This document shows positions 61,153 to 64,000 of a DNA stretch of 64,000 nucleotides, one piece after another. Position 1 is the stretch's first letter. Every line of letters begins with the position of its first letter. A program made the position numbers and the translations under genes. The notes under the pieces were generated by a model that worked only from the letters and a program-made list of their open reading frames with translations, was not told where the DNA came from and made no database searches. Source of the stretch: Ashinkailepas kermadecensis (Eukaryota; Arthropoda; Thecostraca; Neolepadidae); contig JAOTOM010005186.1 in NCBI GenBank assembly GCA_034440615.1, positions 1,912,501-1,976,500 of the forward strand. Reading direction: 5' to 3'.

Positions 61153-61327
61153 TCTGAGGTCTTTCACAGTTGATATGCGTACTATGATGATTATCTTGTG
61201 TGCATGTCCATTGTTGTTCGGTGGAATATACGGTGAGATGAAAGGTTGTATATGTTTAAATCGCATCAAATCTGATGTGAGATAGTTGTGGTTAGCTAAC
61301 ACGGGGGACATAATCTCAGATTTCGGC

Positions 61328-61333
61328 AATAAA
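61328..61333 (+). terminator. Possible polyadenylation signal of gene 4
   Basis: AATAAA, 176 nt past the stop codon. Confidence 0.5.
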
Positions 61334-62149
61334 CGAATACAAATGTTAGCTTATGCGCGATCAACTGAATAATATCACTCCTCATATGATGTGCGGTTGC
61401 ATCCAGGTAGGTAGACAGAAAAGTTGCATCTCTATTCTTCACACCATCAAAGGTTTGTTTCCGTATAATCCGGCCGGACACAGAGTAATTAAGGTCATGT
61501 TCGCAGGAACAGGAGGACTTGACACCACACATCTCCCCAAATTGTCAATGCGTCAATTTAATGCAGGACAAAGTTCGTATTATCACTTCGAACATTGAGA
61601 CTGATGGAAGTGAAACCGATAACCTTGAATTTAGGACCCCTATTTCTGGGACGTACCAGTCAGTCTGAAAAGCTATGATATCACTTTGCCCACAAGTTGT
61701 TAAATATCTCCTTGGAAATTGTGCACGGTACGCTACCGCACGATGAATGTCATGACCTCACTCTATATTTGACCACCATTGTTTGTGATCTCATCTGAGA
61801 GGGTCGCCGGCAATAGTGATGGAGTGTGCCGGATGTCGGTAGATCACGGTCTGCAGCTGACACTCGATGTGGTCGTAGCCGGCGGTGTCCTGACACTGCC
61901 GAGTGGACGGCGACCGGTACAGACAGCGTCACAGCCGATCACGAGGACAGACTTCCGGTCGACTGGTGCGCGAGTCTAGAGGATTGAAGCAATTCATTGG
62001 TGTTCGATAATTTCAGGATATCGTCCACGTTGATCAGGTCTTTGGTGTATATGGCTACTCGGTCGCCGCTTCGGTTTCGTCCTGGCTTCCTGTCACACCT
62101 GGGCAGGCTGTAGGCACTGTTGCCAGATCGGGTCACCAAATCCATCTAA
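61334..62149. other. Unique sequence, no gene recognised
   Basis: Nothing supportable on either strand. Confidence 0.5.
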
Positions 62150-62560
62150 AAGTTGACGCCAAATCCTCCGGAAGCCTCAAGGCTTGCCAAGGGCGAACAA
62201 AATCCTGGCAGATTTTCCTCTAGGCGGCAACATCAACATCAAGGGATCATACACCGTTTCCCTGCCAGACGGTCGCATTCAGATCGTCAACTACATCGCA
62301 AACCACTATGATGGACTTAAAGCTGATGTGATCCATAAGGGCCAAGCCAAGTACCTCGAGCACCACCCCGCTCCGGCCTACAAGCCCGACTCTGCGTCGA
62401 ACAAGACCGCCCATGCTTCCAAGCACGCCCGTGTGCCCTAGAGGCCCGTGCCGAAGTACTCGTGAGCTTGACGTTGAGATAATTATGATATCTGATGTAT
62501 GTGAACGTATCTGGATATTGTACTATACGCTGACAATTGTACGGCAATGCTTTGAGCTAA
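62150..62560 (+). pseudogene. Broken RR-2 cuticle gene fragment
   Basis: From about 62222 the plus strand reads the second half of an RR-2 domain (KGSYTVSLPDGRIQIVNYIA, then NHYDGLKADV and HHPAPAYKP) and ends at TAG 62439-62441 with a C-terminus like gene 3 (KHARVP; gene 3 has KHVLVH). Upstream, LAKGEQN in another frame matches FAKNEQS of gene 3, so a frameshift or insertion separates the parts. Signal peptide, first exon and promoter are missing. The sequence after the stop matches the gene 3 3' UTR (TGATGTATGTGAACGTA and onward), so it arose by DNA duplication of a gene 3-like copy, not by retroposition. Confidence 0.8.
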
Positions 62561-62639
62561 CAGTGGACCTTGACAAAATATTGAGAATCTAGGATTGCTG
62601 ATTGAGGTCTTAGTTGGAAAATAAGAGAAAAAAGTATTC

Positions 62640-64000
62640 GGATTGGGAAATAGTTGGCTCACGAGAGATGTGGAGAGGAGGAAGAGCTGCTAAAACGCAT
62701 AGTAAATTAACTATATAGATGCAACATGGTGCTGATAAAGAACAGGACTACAACGAGTGCCAGAAAATGGGAGAATTTACAAGAACAAAAACAAAAAGGG
62801 TAATGTTGTTTAATAGCACCAGGTGGATAGAGGAAGGAGAAAAGTCGACATCCTATTTCCTCAAATTACAGTCTAGGGCGAGAGATAATACAATTTTACG
62901 GGAAATTGTAGATTGTCATGGCAACGAAGTCACAGGAAGTAGGAATATTATAAATAGATGCAGGCTATGACAAAATGTATGCGAATAGAAGGACGAAACA
63001 AATGGAAGGAAGATATTGGGGAAAATACAGATAATCTACAACTGTCCGAATTAAATAAAAATAGGTGCGAAGAGCCTACAGCGGAACACGAATGCATAGA
63101 GGCTTTGAAATCGATGGCAAATAACAAAACTCCACGACCATCAGGTTTTACAAAGGAATTCTTTTTGGTATTTTGGGGGCATCTTGGATCACTGGTAGTG
63201 GATTACATCAATTATGCATATATTGCAGGCGAATTCCTTGCTATGCAAAGGCGGGGCTATATAACACTGTTGCGGAAACAACGCGACCAGACGCGGCTCC
63301 AAAACAAAAGACCGATAGTCTTGCTAGATGTTATTTATCAAATAGTCGCAAGGTTGTTAGCATTGCGATTATCTGCGGTTATTGGTAATCTGGTAGCAAA
63401 AGGGCGAAGCGGATTTATTAAGGGTAGAAACATTGCAGACAATTTGAGGTTGGTAGATATCACTTACTATTGTGAAGCACAAGGTCTCTCAGGTATTCTA
63501 CTAAATCTGGATTTCGCGGCCGCTTTGACTCGATAAAACAAGACTTTTTAATGAGATCATTGCAAGCATTTTGGAGATAACTTCAATCGTTGGATTCAGA
63601 TTTTACATACAAGGCGAAAATTAGCCATATTAAATAATGGGCACTCATCTGGCTGGCTCTACCATACTGGAGCAATTATACAGGGCTGCCAATTTCGGGA
63701 CTTCTATTTGTGCTTGCGGTAGAGATATTCGGATGTAAATATCGAAATTCAAAGTTTATCGAAGGGAACCTTATAACTGGAGGGAATATAAGAATAGCGC
63801 AGGATGCAGATGATACCATTATTTTCGTAAAAGATAGTCGATCTGCCACGCAGTCCTTTGAAATGCTGAACGAATTTGGTGAAGCATCAGGCTTAACGTT
63901 GAACACACAAAAGTGCGATATGGTGTGGCTAGGACGGAACAGGAATAGAAATGATTTAATTTACGATGTTGTACCAACATCAAAATTCAAATTCCTAGGT
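62640..64000 (+). mobile_element. Degenerate L1/Tx1-like LINE, runs off the window end
   Basis: Reverse transcriptase region in several frames: WIEEGEKSTSYFLKLQSRA (about 62823-62880), then after a frame change ALKSMANNKTPRPSGFTKEF (63104-63165), RPIVLLDVIYQIVARLLALR (63310-63370), GRSGFIKGRNIADNLRLV (63402-63455) and LLNLDFAAAL ending in a stop at 63534-63536. The catalytic ADD motif is at 63806-63814, preceded by D instead of the usual F. Stops and frameshifts show an inactive copy. The EGEK-YF linker and GFIKGR motif resemble the L1/Tx1 group, unlike the LINE in the gene 1 intron. The 5' end (endonuclease) is not seen. Confidence 0.8.

Overview
This window looks like nuclear DNA of an arthropod, most plausibly a crustacean. 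The evidence is four intron-split genes for secreted Rebers-Riddiford (RR-2 type) chitin-binding cuticle proteins, TATA plus arthropod-type initiator promoters, GT-AG introns, LINE and tRNA-derived SINE remains, and long (GA)n, (AC)n and (AT)n microsatellites. A barnacle or a decapod would both fit; the sequence alone does not decide. Nothing looks prokaryotic, and no operon, CRISPR array or viral gene was seen.

Positions 1-34,450 hold essentially no supportable protein gene. More than half of this part is tandem repeats: a 35/36-bp GC-rich satellite-like array (296-2790), an 18-bp array with regular spacers (2838-5100), a 44/46-bp AT-richer array (8407-11692), back-to-back 30-bp and 37-bp arrays of opposite strand composition (12735-13790 and 13844-14760), a 19-bp array (15792-16501), a 100-bp array (23861-24459), an 18-bp CAG-rich array (25085-26118), a 38-bp array carrying TGACGTCA (28326-28690), a 45-bp array (28976-30737) and a 13-bp array (31506-33212). 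Smaller arrays and two tRNA-like SINE heads lie between them. The very long open frames across these arrays come from unit lengths divisible by three and are not called as genes.

Positions 35,450-61,340 hold a same-strand cluster of four cuticle protein genes: gene 1 (35520-39903), gene 2 (44281-45888), gene 3 (52171-54126) and gene 4 (59561-61152). Each has a tiny first exon coding only Met-Lys, a phase-0 intron, and a second exon coding the rest of the signal peptide, a Pro/Tyr-rich region, one RR-2 domain and a YKPAP-rich tail. Three of the four have exactly 33 nt between the first T of the TATA box and the A of the initiator. A broken fifth copy lies at 62150-62560. Their products would be secreted by epidermal cells and bind chitin in the cuticle. 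Two different LINE remnants, a decayed copy of a dispersed invertebrate gene family (47043-48490) and further minisatellites sit in and between the genes.

The most interesting points are: arrays whose every unit carries a short inverted repeat, with the loop rather than the stem varying in the 45-bp array; a 57-bp array in the intron of gene 2 that runs straight into the 3' splice site; a 26-bp E-box-bearing array just upstream of the gene 4 promoter; a minisatellite that grew from coding sequence inside the pseudogene; and mosaic sequence among the cuticle genes suggesting gene conversion.
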